DNA of 64,000 nucleotides from Paracoccus methylovorus (lineage in GTDB: Bacteria; Pseudomonadota; Alphaproteobacteria; Rhodobacterales; Rhodobacteraceae): assembly GCF_016919705.1 (NCBI RefSeq), contig NZ_CP070368.1, positions 124,001 through 188,000 of the forward strand, given 5' to 3'. Below the pieces are notes generated by a model, which saw only the letters and a program-made list of their open reading frames with translations, was not told the origin of the DNA and made no database searches. A program made the position numbers and the translations under genes. Shown here piece by piece: positions 36,494 through 44,581 of this stretch. Position 1 is the stretch's first letter; each line of letters opens with the position of its first letter.

Positions 36494-37590
36494 GGTGTCA
36501 CACTTTGCCCCACCGATTGCCCCTCGCTTAGGGATTGAATGCCGCGGATTACCACCTCTTCACCCGGCGACAGGCCCGAGGTGACGGTGACGCGGCCACC
36601 GATCGGAGGGCCGAGCGTCTGGACGGGACGCAGGGTGATTATGCCCTGACCGCCCTCGCGGGTGACCACCCAGACATATTCACTGCCGTCCCGATCAAGG
36701 ATGGCGGCCAAAGGCAGGACCAACCGGGCGGCGGTTGCACCTGCGGGTCGGGCGCGCACCAATGCCCCCAGGCGGAAATCGGCATCTTGGCCAAGCGCAA
36801 GATGGACGCGCCGCGTCCGGGTCGCTGCATCCGCCACCGGTTCGATCTGCGAAACCGAGGCCGTCAGGACGCGCCCCGGTTCGTTTTCCGTCCACACCTC
36901 ATAGGGGTCGCCTTGGTTGATGCGCGCGCGCATCATGTCCGGCAAGTCGATCACCGCTTCGATCCCGTCGCGGGTCGAAAGCTGCAGCACCGGCTCTCCT
37001 GCGCTGACAACGGCCCCGGCATTGACGAAAACCGCGCTGATTACGCCATCGAAGGGCGCGCGCATCTCGGCAAAGCCTTCGGCGTCCCGGGCGCGGATCA
37101 ACTCGGATTGCGCCTGCTGCACGGCGGCCTGTGCCGTGGCATATGCGCGCTCGGCCTGTTCCAATTGTGCGGTCGAGGCCACATTGCGCTGGGTCAGCGC
37201 CCGGGTGCGCTCGGCCGTGGCTTGGGCGGTGCTCAGTTCAACCTGCGCCGCCTCGACCGCGGCCTGTGCGGCACGGACATCGCCTTGCAGATCGTCGGGG
37301 TTGAGGGCGGCCAGAACCTGGCCTTCCTGGACGACATCGCCGATATCCACGTTGCGCGCCGTCACCCGGCCAAGGGTCTGGAAACCCAGCGCAACCTCGA
37401 TCCGAGCGGCGATCACGCCGGGGATGGAATGACTGGCCGCCTCGGTATCGGTGACAAGGATGCTGACCACAGGGCGCGGAGGGGGGGCGGCCTGCGATTC
37501 GGCTTTCTGCCAGGGCAACGAGAAGCCGGTCGCACCGCCAGCCAGTGCGAACAGGATCAGCAGGGCTGAAACCGAAACCTTGCGTATCAT
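36490..37590 (-). CDS. RND periplasmic adaptor, second of two
   Basis: Membrane-fusion protein (366 aa). An N-terminal hydrophobic segment (residues 7-23) acts as signal or anchor. The lipoyl half GRVTARNVDIGDVVQEGQVL, a coiled-coil hairpin rich in Ala/Gln (about 100-165) and the second lipoyl half AEMRAPFDGVISAVFVNAGA follow. The C-terminal membrane-proximal domain contains EYVWVVTREGG. It overlaps the pump gene and the first adaptor gene by four bases each. Two adaptors with one pump is the TriA-TriB-TriC arrangement, where both adaptors are needed; that functional parallel is inferred. Confidence 0.9.
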   Translation of the reverse strand: MIRKVSVSALLILFALAGGATGFSLPWQKAESQAAPPPRPVVSILVTDTEAASHSIPGVIAARIEVALGFQTLGRVTARNVDIGDVVQEGQVLAALNPDDLQGDVRAAQAAVEAAQVELSTAQATAERTRALTQRNVASTAQLEQAERAYATAQAAVQQAQSELIRARDAEGFAEMRAPFDGVISAVFVNAGAVVSAGEPVLQLSTRDGIEAVIDLPDMMRARINQGDPYEVWTENEPGRVLTASVSQIEPVADAATRTRRVHLALGQDADFRLGALVRARPAGATAARLVLPLAAILDRDGSEYVWVVTREGGQGIITLRPVQTLGPPIGGRVTVTSGLSPGEEVVIRGIQSLSEGQSVGQSVTP

Positions 37591-38699
37591 TCCGGCCTCG
37601 TCGATACAGATGCGTTCATGACCTGGCGGCCGGGATAGAGCATCTGCGACCCCGCCCCAACCACGGTTTGCCCCGGCTGCAGTCCGGCGCTGAGGATTAC
37701 GGTACCATTGGTGAACCGCTCGATCTGAACCGGCGCCAGCGAGACACGGTTGTCGTCACCCACCAGCCATACAGCGGGCTTTGTGTCTATCGATGTCAGG
37801 GCTGTCCAGGGCACCGCTATACCGCTGCCGGCAGTGAAATGCACCGATCCCCGCACGGCTGCACCCAGCAGGTCGGCGCCGGGTGGAGCGTTGTCGATCT
37901 CGGCCCGTACGGTGACTGAGCCGGTGGCAGGATCTACCAAGGGCGCAATTTCCGAAACTTGTGCGCTCATGTGAAGATCTGGAAAGTCTATCCCCGTCAG
38001 AGTCACCGGTGCGCCGGTTGCGTCGCGCAGCAGCGGTGTGTCGGGTGTTTGAAATACCGCCTCGCGTCCCGTAGCCGAAGCCAAGGAGATCACCGCCTGC
38101 GCCGCCCCGACGATCTGTCCCGGCTCGGCTTTGCGGGCCGTGACTATGGCATCATTAGGCGCGCGAATCACTGTATCCTCCAACGCCCGCTGTGCCTGAT
38201 CCAAGGATGTGCGTGCCTGCGCAAGCCCGCCGCTGGCGGCCGACAGGGCCTGGCTTGCCGCATCAAGTGCCGCGCGCGTGCCCACGCCGCGCTTGAACAT
38301 CGAATCAGCCCGTTGAAGTGCCTGACTCGCTTGCGCTTCAGCAGCCTCGCTGGACGCGACACCTGCCTGCGCCACATGCAGCGCTTGCTCTTGCTGCAGC
38401 GGGTCGGTTCGCGCGAGCGCTTGTCCTTGGGTGACCCGGTCGCCTTCGCGCACCAGGACTTCGGTGACGCGTCCCCCCAGTCGAAAGCCTATATCGACGC
38501 TGTCCTTGGCATGGATGGTTCCGGTTAGGGCAACGTCAAAGGCCAATTCCGTCATTTCGACTTGCACGAACTCTACCCGCAAGGGTGTCTGGGCCCAAGC
38601 TGGCGGGACTGTGAAAAGCAGTGCAAGGATTAGCACGATCAGGGCTGGCGTGGGTGTTCCGTCGTCTGACCTGTCACCTGTTTCCGATCGGATGCTCAA
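37587..38699 (-). CDS. RND periplasmic adaptor, first of two (TTG start)
   Basis: Membrane-fusion protein (370 aa), first gene of the pump operon. I chose a TTG at 38699: it follows CAGGAG at eight-base spacing and gives a normal N-terminus with a signal segment PALIVLILALLFTVPPAWA. The only upstream ATG in frame (38798) adds a Cys-rich stretch without a signal character. Lipoyl halves are in GFRLGGRVTEVLVREGDRVTQ and DTVIRAPNDAIVTARKAEPG, flanking an Ala-rich coiled coil. A TTGACA element lies in the spacer upstream without a convincing -10. Confidence 0.87.
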   Translation of the reverse strand: MSIRSETGDRSDDGTPTPALIVLILALLFTVPPAWAQTPLRVEFVQVEMTELAFDVALTGTIHAKDSVDIGFRLGGRVTEVLVREGDRVTQGQALARTDPLQQEQALHVAQAGVASSEAAEAQASQALQRADSMFKRGVGTRAALDAASQALSAASGGLAQARTSLDQAQRALEDTVIRAPNDAIVTARKAEPGQIVGAAQAVISLASATGREAVFQTPDTPLLRDATGAPVTLTGIDFPDLHMSAQVSEIAPLVDPATGSVTVRAEIDNAPPGADLLGAAVRGSVHFTAGSGIAVPWTALTSIDTKPAVWLVGDDNRVSLAPVQIERFTNGTVILSAGLQPGQTVVGAGSQMLYPGRQVMNASVSTRPE

Positions 38700-38864
38700 A
38701 TTTGCTGCTCCTGAAAAGACCCTGATCAGTATGACCTTACAGAGGCATCCGGCCCAGTGGCCGTTGGCCTGCACCAAACAAATGCGGCATTCTGTCAAGC
38801 GACAGAGCCGCCGCCAATAACGCTTTCGGCGTTTTGGGGCCGAATAGCGCGACGTAACGGCTTG

Positions 38865-39590
38865 CTATTGATAACTTCGCACCAGCGCGGCGGCAATCAT
38901 GCCCCAACCGTCAACAACGACAAAGAACGCCAGCTTGAAGGGCAGGGCCACCACAACTGGCGGCAACATCATCATCCCCATGGACATCAATACGGCGGAA
39001 ACTACCAGATCAATGATAAGGAAGGGGAGTGCGACCAGAAAACCAATTTCGAAGGCACGCTGAATCTCGCTAAGCATGAAGGCCGGAATCAGCACTGACA
39101 GCCGGTCCGGCGCAGTGTCTGCAACGGGTGCGACATCGGCAAGAGCTGCTATCATCTGGGGGTCTGTACGATGCTCCATGAAGCCGCGGAAGGGTACGAT
39201 GCCCAGCTCGAACGCCTGCGTGATCGTGATCCGGCCGTCACGCAGCGGTGCGCCCGCGACATCCCAGGCTTCGGTCAGCACCGGGCTCATCACGAACCAG
39301 GTAAGGAACATGGCCAGACTAACGATCAGCATGTTTGGTGGCGATTGCTGTAACCCCAGAGACTGACGTAGGATCGACAGCACGGTCACGATAAAGGGAA
39401 AGCAGGTAACCATGATGGCAATGCCTGGTGCCAGTGACAGCGCGGTCATTGCCGCTAGAAGCACAATCGAATGTCGCCCCACTCCCCCGGCGATCACGTC
39501 AAGACCTGCCGTGTCAATCAGCGGAAGATCCTGTGCCATCCCCGCCTGAGGCTGGATCAGTATCGCAAGAATAAAGGCCAGCCTGATCAC
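38865..39590 (-). CDS. fliP: Flagellar export apparatus protein FliP
   Basis: Core subunit of the flagellar type III export gate (241 aa; FliP5-FliQ4-FliR1). A cleavable signal peptide (residues 1-18, ending GMA) is typical. Conserved segments are TCFPFIVTVLSILRQSLGLQ, PPNMLIVSLAMFLTWFVM and LIPAFMLSEIQRAFEIGF, then LPFLIIDLVVSAVLMSMGMM split across the last helices. The GTG start at 39590 overlaps the fliN stop (GTGA). It is the last gene of the leftward fliF-fliH-fliN-fliP unit. FliQ, normally adjacent, is not in the window. Confidence 0.94.
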   Translation of the reverse strand: MIRLAFILAILIQPQAGMAQDLPLIDTAGLDVIAGGVGRHSIVLLAAMTALSLAPGIAIMVTCFPFIVTVLSILRQSLGLQQSPPNMLIVSLAMFLTWFVMSPVLTEAWDVAGAPLRDGRITITQAFELGIVPFRGFMEHRTDPQMIAALADVAPVADTAPDRLSVLIPAFMLSEIQRAFEIGFLVALPFLIIDLVVSAVLMSMGMMMLPPVVVALPFKLAFFVVVDGWGMIAAALVRSYQ

Positions 39591-39844
39591 GGCGTGTTGG
39601 CCTGGCCAAGGATGCGGACGCAAAGCCGATTATCGGTTTCATCGCCCGAGACGAGTTCACCCCGTGCAATAACTTTGTCGCCGACGCAGATCCCGACACC
39701 GTCTGAAATATCCTGATCCAAGGTAAGGATATCGTCGGGGCGCAGACGGGAAAGCTCGGCGACGGTGAGTTGCGTGCCGCCCAGACGGATAGTGATTTCT
39801 ACCTGAATCTCGTCGGTTGCTATCAGGTTTGCGAGATTGTCCAT
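39587..39844 (-). CDS. fliN: Flagellar motor switch protein FliN
   Basis: C-ring component (85 aa) consisting only of the C-terminal SpoA domain. IQVEITIRLGGTQLTVAEL and LRPDDILTLDQDISDGVGI match the family, and the end has GDETDNRLCVRIL. The N-terminal extension of enterobacterial FliN is absent. It pairs with FliM and FliG, neither of which is in the window. It overlaps fliP by four bases and is two bases from fliH. Confidence 0.88.
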   Translation of the reverse strand: MDNLANLIATDEIQVEITIRLGGTQLTVAELSRLRPDDILTLDQDISDGVGICVGDKVIARGELVSGDETDNRLCVRILGQANTP

Positions 39845-39846
39845 GA

Positions 39847-40407
39847 TCAGTCCTCGGGATTGATGTCGTTAATGATGGCCTTCAGTTCAGCGTCGACAAG
39901 CGAGGGGCGAAAAGTAATCGTACCTTGGTCCGCAACCAGCTCGATCATGTCCAGTTCAGCCGGAAGGTGTTCGATCCGCACATCTGGAAATCGCGCACTG
40001 GTGAGGCAATCGGCGATGTCCGGATGCAGGTCTGAAGGGCATCGGACAATCAAGACCTGATTCGGCGCGTGTTCCACGATCCGTGCCGCCTCGTCGGTCA
40101 GTGCAGCCCTTAGGCGTTCCTTCTCCGAACATTGACCCAACACGTCGACAATGGCATGTAAAACCGGAGCCAGAGTGCTGAGGATGTGCTTGCGCAGCCT
40201 GCTCTCTTTTTCATGGTCGGTGAGCATTTTCTGGCGAAGGTCTGCCAGTGCCTTGGTCAAGGCATCAAGGCTGAGCTCGCGGCCTTCGCCCAAGCCTTTC
40301 TCGTAACCGTGCTGAAAGGCCTCTTCGCGCTGGATAGTGACGGCCTGCCGGTGGGTCCCCGTAGAGCCCGAGGAAAATGAGTCGAGGCGAAGCACGGTGG
40401 GACTCAT
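39847..40407 (-). CDS. fliH: FliH-like flagellar export ATPase regulator
   Basis: Cytosolic protein (186 aa) in the fliH position. It has a charged N-terminus with a short FQHGYEKGLGEGREL Gly-repeat segment, as in FliH (GxxxG), then helices with coiled-coil character (about 50-85), and a C-terminal alpha/beta part. FliH dimers bind the ATPase FliI and dock it to the C-ring via FliN. FliI itself is not present here. Identity rests on order and the GxxxG segment; sequence is poorly conserved in this family. Confidence 0.7.
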   Translation of the reverse strand: MSPTVLRLDSFSSGSTGTHRQAVTIQREEAFQHGYEKGLGEGRELSLDALTKALADLRQKMLTDHEKESRLRKHILSTLAPVLHAIVDVLGQCSEKERLRAALTDEAARIVEHAPNQVLIVRCPSDLHPDIADCLTSARFPDVRIEHLPAELDMIELVADQGTITFRPSLVDAELKAIINDINPED

Positions 40408-41966
40408 ACGGCATCCTCACGTTTCTCGATCCAGCCTGACAGGATTTTCAGGCTTTCATCCTTGCGTGATTTCATCAACTCCTTGAGCCGCCCAACCGGG
40501 TCTCCGTCGTTTGCGCCGATTGGTGCGAAGTCGATTTCGGGTACGATATCGGTAACGGCTTGTACCGGTGCGCCTTCAGGCTTGAATGCCTCAAGTGCCG
40601 GTGGCTGTTCCGATATGTCCAGCATGTCTTGGTTTGGGTTGCCTTTCCATCTTAGCAGCGGCCGTAACAGGAATGCTGCGAGAGCCAGTGCGAAAAAGCC
40701 GACCAGAGCGATACGGATCAGCCCGTTCAGGTCCACCCGTGACAGCATGTTCCCGGTGCTTGCCAGTGTTCCGGCCTCGGAAAGCGAAGCGAAGGGTAGC
40801 GATTTCACCGTGATTGCGTCGCCGCGCGCCTCGTCGAACCCTACGGCCGAGGCAACCAGTTCGCGGATTGCCTGAAGCTCAGCCTCGTCGCGGGGCATAA
40901 GGGTGGTTTCGTCGTTTGCACCCGTTTGGGCGATACCGTTAACCAGCACGGCGACCGTTAGGCGCCGGGTTGCGCCGGGCTGACGCGTCACTTCGCGTGT
41001 AACCTTGCTGACCTCAAAATTCGAACGCTGACGGGTTTCCGACCGCGAGGAGCGGCTTTGATCGCCGGTGCTGTCCTGCCCCTCAGGCAGGTTTGAGGCC
41101 GCCGTCACGACCCCTTGCTGGGAATTGGTGCTTTGATCGGCGGATTCTTCACTTTCCTGGGAAATCAGCGCGCGTTCCTGGGGGTCGAAACGCTGTTCGG
41201 TCAGCAGTTCGGATTCGTTGACCACGTCCAGGTGCAACTCAACGATGGCATTGCCGTGGCCGACATGTGCGGCCAGAATGCGTTCGACATTGCGTTTCAT
41301 CCCGGCCTCGCGGGTTTCGCCGGAAAATTCCTCACCCGATGAAATAACGCCGCGCTCGCTGTCGATCACCGCCACCCGATCCGCGGACATACCTGATACT
41401 CCAGATGAAACTAAAAATTTCAATGCCCTAGCTTGGCTATGATTGATTGGTGTGCCGTCAGTGGTCAGCGTGACCGAGGCAGTTGCCTCGGCTTCTCGTC
41501 TGTAGCCCCGGCCATTTGGGACGGCCAGATGTACACGTGCCGCCTTGACGTTCGGCAAGGCCAGGATCGTGCGCGCCAGTTCGCCCTCTTTGGCACGCCA
41601 ATAGGCGGCATCGAACATTTGTGAGGTCGTACCGAAGCCCGACATGCCGTCGAGAATCTCATAACCCACCCCTGCGGCCGAGGGCAGCCCCTCGCCGGCC
41701 AGCGTCATGCGCAATTCGTCCCGGCGGCTTTTTGCAACCCAAATCGAATCACCCCGGATCTCATATGAGACACCGGATTTCTCGACAGCGGCCATGACTG
41801 CGCCGGACTGCTGCGGATCAAGGCCGGAATAAAGCAGCGCCATGCCGGGTCGACTGGCCATCAGTGAAAGCCCGGCAATAGCTGCGAATGTGAGCAGAAA
41901 AGCAGCTAACAGCATTGCTTTCTGTCTTGCGCTTCGCTCGCGCCAGTAGTCCTGCAGCTTCAGCAA
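40404..41966 (-). CDS. fliF: Flagellar M-ring protein FliF
   Basis: MS-ring subunit (520 aa), base of the flagellum in the inner membrane. TM1 is at about residues 20-38, followed by the ring-building YscJ-like domain (LYSGLDPQQSGAVMAAVEKSG on) and LPNVKAARVHLAVPN. A Ser/Gln-rich insert (about 270-310), RBM3, TM2 near 430-450 and a C-terminal FliG-binding tail (GRLKELMKSRKDESLKILSGWI region) follow. It is the first gene of the leftward arm and diverges from fliL, with 114 bases between. Confidence 0.95.
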   Translation of the reverse strand: MLKLQDYWRERSARQKAMLLAAFLLTFAAIAGLSLMASRPGMALLYSGLDPQQSGAVMAAVEKSGVSYEIRGDSIWVAKSRRDELRMTLAGEGLPSAAGVGYEILDGMSGFGTTSQMFDAAYWRAKEGELARTILALPNVKAARVHLAVPNGRGYRREAEATASVTLTTDGTPINHSQARALKFLVSSGVSGMSADRVAVIDSERGVISSGEEFSGETREAGMKRNVERILAAHVGHGNAIVELHLDVVNESELLTEQRFDPQERALISQESEESADQSTNSQQGVVTAASNLPEGQDSTGDQSRSSRSETRQRSNFEVSKVTREVTRQPGATRRLTVAVLVNGIAQTGANDETTLMPRDEAELQAIRELVASAVGFDEARGDAITVKSLPFASLSEAGTLASTGNMLSRVDLNGLIRIALVGFFALALAAFLLRPLLRWKGNPNQDMLDISEQPPALEAFKPEGAPVQAVTDIVPEIDFAPIGANDGDPVGRLKELMKSRKDESLKILSGWIEKREDAV

Positions 41967-42023
41967 ACCTGCCCCCTTCGAATCGCCGTCGTCTTTGTCG
42001 AGATCTTCATGGCATGGGGGCGA

Positions 42024-42038
42024 TTAAGAATTGGTTAG
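42024..42038. promoter_or_regulatory. CtrA-like box in the fliF/fliL divergent promoter region
   Basis: TTAA-N7-TTAG, one base from the full CtrA consensus TTAA-N7-TTAA. It sits 42 bases upstream of the fliL ATG and 57 bases from the fliF ATG. CtrA with CckA/ChpT controls flagellar genes in Rhodobacterales, so a shared site for both arms is sensible. Binding is inferred. Confidence 0.5.
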
Positions 42039-42080
42039 CCCGCAGGTGGTATCCAGATCCCGAACGGATGGAGAATCACC

Positions 42081-42557
42081 ATGACCGATATCGCCAATAT
42101 GAATACGAAAGAGAAATCTGGCGTCGGCCGTATCCTGTTACCGCTGGGACTAGGTCTGATTCTGGGAGTGGGCGGCTTTACCTCAACTTATTTGGGTTTC
42201 TGGTCGCCCTTGTCGTTTTTTGTACTACAAGGGGAAAAGATTGGGGACAGTACTGCGTCGGTTATCGATTTTGTGGATGTTCCCCAGATTGTATTGACAC
42301 TGGCCGGACCAAATCCGCGGATCTTGGTGATGTCGATCAAGATCGAAACCGACCGTAGCCATCGGGCTGCAATCGAGTATCTGACCCCACGTCTGCTTGA
42401 TAGTTTCAATGGCTTTCTTGCAGATATCGACAGTACGGCTTTTGAGAAACGCGGAATATTGGATATCATTCGGGATGAGTTGGCGACCTGCGCGATCTTC
42501 GTCCTTGGTAAGGAGGCATTTACCGATATCCTCATTACGGAGTTCAGAATACAATGA
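42081..42557 (+). CDS. fliL: Flagellar basal-body-associated protein FliL
   Basis: Single-pass inner-membrane protein (158 aa) that surrounds the stator and tunes torque. TM is at about residues 17-37 (RILLPLGLGLILGVGGFTS). The periplasmic FliL domain contains FVDVPQIVLTLAG, RILVMSIKIETD and the C-terminal FTDILITEFRIQ. The start follows GGAGAATCACC. It is the first gene of the rightward arm and overlaps the next gene by four bases. Confidence 0.88.
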   Translation: MTDIANMNTKEKSGVGRILLPLGLGLILGVGGFTSTYLGFWSPLSFFVLQGEKIGDSTASVIDFVDVPQIVLTLAGPNPRILVMSIKIETDRSHRAAIEYLTPRLLDSFNGFLADIDSTAFEKRGILDIIRDELATCAIFVLGKEAFTDILITEFRIQ

Positions 42558-42901
42558 CGATGGCGCAGATTTCACAACTTTCTTTGATTGCCTTTACTAT
42601 TGGGTTGTCGGGGTTTTGCTTCGTGCTCGCGCGGCGTTTGCGCAAGCTCAACGATCTGGAAACCGGCTTGGGTGGTGCCATTGCTGTCATGACCAGTGAG
42701 ATCGGTCGGCTGGAAAAATCCATCTTGTTTGCCAAATTCGAAGCAATCAGCGCAACGCAGGCGCTTTCCGAGGAGATTGAGCGCGCCAAGCAAGAACGCG
42801 CATTTTGGATGCTGCAGCAGAAATTCGCCGAGACGGGGTTGCCGCGACCTACCCGTGTGCAACGCAAGCGGCGGCGTGAAGAAGCGGTGGCCGATGCGTA
42901 G
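42554..42901 (+). CDS. Uncharacterised flagellar-cluster membrane protein (TM + coiled coil)
   Basis: Protein of 115 aa, not recognised with certainty. One N-terminal helix (about residues 8-26) ends LARRLRKL and is followed by a helical, coiled-coil-like region to about 90 (LEKSILFAKFEAISATQAL, EEIERAKQERAFWMLQQKF) and a very basic tail (RPTRVQRKRRREEA). It overlaps fliL by four bases and motE by eight, so it is translated with flagellar genes. A structural or stator-associated role is possible but unproven. Confidence 0.72.
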   Translation: MTMAQISQLSLIAFTIGLSGFCFVLARRLRKLNDLETGLGGAIAVMTSEIGRLEKSILFAKFEAISATQALSEEIERAKQERAFWMLQQKFAETGLPRPTRVQRKRRREEAVADA

Positions 42902-43436
42902 GCAGATCCTGTCAGTCCTGGGGGGCGTGATGATCCTGGCAGCTGCGGGTCAGGCGGTGATGCTAGCGGACGGGTTTTCGCGGCTATCGGCCAATGCGGA
43001 ACCTTCGGCACTGATGGCAGGCTGCACTGACGTTCCGGAAGCAGTGGCTTTGGCCGAGACGCTACGCGAGCGTGCCTTGCGCATTGACCGATATATGCAA
43101 GAAGTCGAGCGGCGGAAGGCCGAGATATCATTTGCAGAAAAACAATTAACTGAAAAGTTAATTGAATTACGAAAGTTGAAGCAACAGGTCACGCTGGGGA
43201 ATCAAGGCCAGAGCCAAGTGCAAAGTGAAGATATAGCACGGTTGATTGCGGTCTACGACCAGATGAAGCCCGAGCAGGCAGCTATGGTTTTGTCAAACTT
43301 GCCCCCGGATTTCGCCGCGCAAATTCTAGCTCGCGTTCAACCGGAAACTGGCGCACGGATTATGACGTCGGTAGAACCGGGCCATGCTGCGGTGCTGACC
43401 TCATATATGGGTGCCCTCAGGGCTGCCGGGAAATAG
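42894..43436 (+). CDS. motE: MotE-like flagellar motor chaperone
   Basis: Exported or anchored protein (180 aa) resembling MotE, a periplasmic chaperone of the stator-associated MotC in rhizobia. An N-terminal hydrophobic segment (residues 6-26) precedes a coiled coil (RYMQEVERRKAEISFAEKQL, about 65-105). The MgtE-N-like domain with IAVYDQMKPEQAAMVLSNLP, FAAQILARVQPETGARIM and MTSVEPGHAAVLTSYM follows. The start is the ATG at 42894, overlapping the previous stop by eight bases. The coding sequence contains a strikingly A+T-rich palindrome (43143-43164). Confidence 0.72.
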   Translation: MRRQILSVLGGVMILAAAGQAVMLADGFSRLSANAEPSALMAGCTDVPEAVALAETLRERALRIDRYMQEVERRKAEISFAEKQLTEKLIELRKLKQQVTLGNQGQSQVQSEDIARLIAVYDQMKPEQAAMVLSNLPPDFAAQILARVQPETGARIMTSVEPGHAAVLTSYMGALRAAGK

Positions 43437-43445
43437 GTGGAATAC

Positions 43446-44312
43446 ATGTTTGGTGTGATCGGTATTGTTTTGACATTTTTGATGGTCTTTGGCGGATATA
43501 GCCTGGCAGGTGGAAATCTGGATATTATTCTATATTCGCTGCCCTTTGAGCTTATGATTATTGGGGGGGCTGCGATAGGTTCGTTTCTGCTTTCGAACGA
43601 GATGACTGTGATAAGACAGGCGCTGACGGGGGTGGGTCGCTCGCTGAAAGGGCCCCGCTGGCATGAAACTGATGTGCAGGATGTGCTTTGTCTGCTGTTT
43701 CGGTTGTTGCGGATTGTCCGCACCAGTCCTGTCGAATTGGAGGAGCATATAGAAAACCCTGAGGCCTCGCCCATCTTTCAGGTTTATCCAAGGATCTTGG
43801 CTGATGAACATGTCGTGGCTTTGATTACTGACACGCTGCGTTCGGCCAGCCTGAACTACGATGACCCTTACCAGGTCGAAGAGATGCTCTCTCAACGCAT
43901 CGGTCTGATAAACAAAGAAGCGATGCACGCGCCGCATGCTTTGCAGAACATGGCCGATGCGCTGCCCGCACTGGGAATTGTTGCTGCTGTTCTGGGCGTG
44001 ATCAAGACCATGAGCTCGATCGACCAGCCGCCTGAGGTGCTGGGAAAAATGATTGGCGGCGCCCTTGTCGGCACATTTCTTGGGGTTTTCCTAGCCTATG
44101 GGATTGTGGCCCCGTTTGCCCAGCGACTTAACGCGGTGACCAAGCAGGATCAGGCTTTTTACGACGTGATCAAATCCGTGCTGGTTGCGGGCCTGCATCA
44201 GCATGCGACCAATCTCTGTGTCGAGGTTGGGCGGCAGTCCGCTCCGGAACATATCCGTCCCGCGTTTGGCGATCTTGAGAGCTCGTTGCGCGAGCTGAAG
44301 AGGGCGTCGTGA
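43446..44312 (+). CDS. motA: Flagellar motor stator protein MotA
   Basis: Proton-channel stator subunit (288 aa). Four helices: about residues 3-20 and 28-50 at the start (GGNLDIILYSLPFELMIIGGAAIGSFLL), then MADALPALGIVAAVLGVIKTM with the proton-path Pro (PALGIVAA), and GTFLGVFLAYGIVAPF. The cytosolic loop carries the charged residues contacting FliG. Two starts compete: GTG at 43437, directly after motE, and ATG at 43446 behind GGTGGA; I prefer the ATG. MotB is not adjacent, which is unusual. Confidence 0.9.
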   Translation: MFGVIGIVLTFLMVFGGYSLAGGNLDIILYSLPFELMIIGGAAIGSFLLSNEMTVIRQALTGVGRSLKGPRWHETDVQDVLCLLFRLLRIVRTSPVELEEHIENPEASPIFQVYPRILADEHVVALITDTLRSASLNYDDPYQVEEMLSQRIGLINKEAMHAPHALQNMADALPALGIVAAVLGVIKTMSSIDQPPEVLGKMIGGALVGTFLGVFLAYGIVAPFAQRLNAVTKQDQAFYDVIKSVLVAGLHQHATNLCVEVGRQSAPEHIRPAFGDLESSLRELKRAS

Positions 44313-44581
44313 TTGCAGTGCTGATCCTTTCTGCTGCGCTTGCTGCTGAGCCTGCCGGGGATAGCATGCCGTCCCGCGACGGTCTGATCCGCGATGCAAC
44401 CGATCGGCTGCTTAATGGTGAACCGTTGCCGCCGGATCTCAATGACCGGCTGATCAGGCTTTCACCGTCTGATCGGATAGAGGTTCTGATTTTTCTGAGG
44501 CGGTCGGGCATGCTGACCGGTCCAGGTTGGAGTATCGAGCGTCTGCTTGCACCCGCCGCAACTCAAGGAGCCCAGGAATGA
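44309..44581 (+). CDS. Uncharacterised small protein between motA and flhA
   Basis: 90-residue product from a GTG start overlapping the motA stop (GTGA). The N-terminus IAVLILSAALAAEPAG looks like a short signal peptide; the rest (DGLIRDATDRLLNGEPLPPD, LIRLSPSDRIEVLIFLRRSGML) is helical and charged. The stop overlaps flhA by four bases, so translation is coupled. I do not recognise the family. Its fixed place in a flagellar operon suggests a periplasmic accessory to the motor or export gate. Confidence 0.7.
   Translation: MIAVLILSAALAAEPAGDSMPSRDGLIRDATDRLLNGEPLPPDLNDRLIRLSPSDRIEVLIFLRRSGMLTGPGWSIERLLAPAATQGAQE

Noticed and set aside
36922..37432. Plus-strand frames opposite the adaptor genes
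   Set aside because: Shadows of coiled-coil Ala/Gln-rich genes; no independent support.
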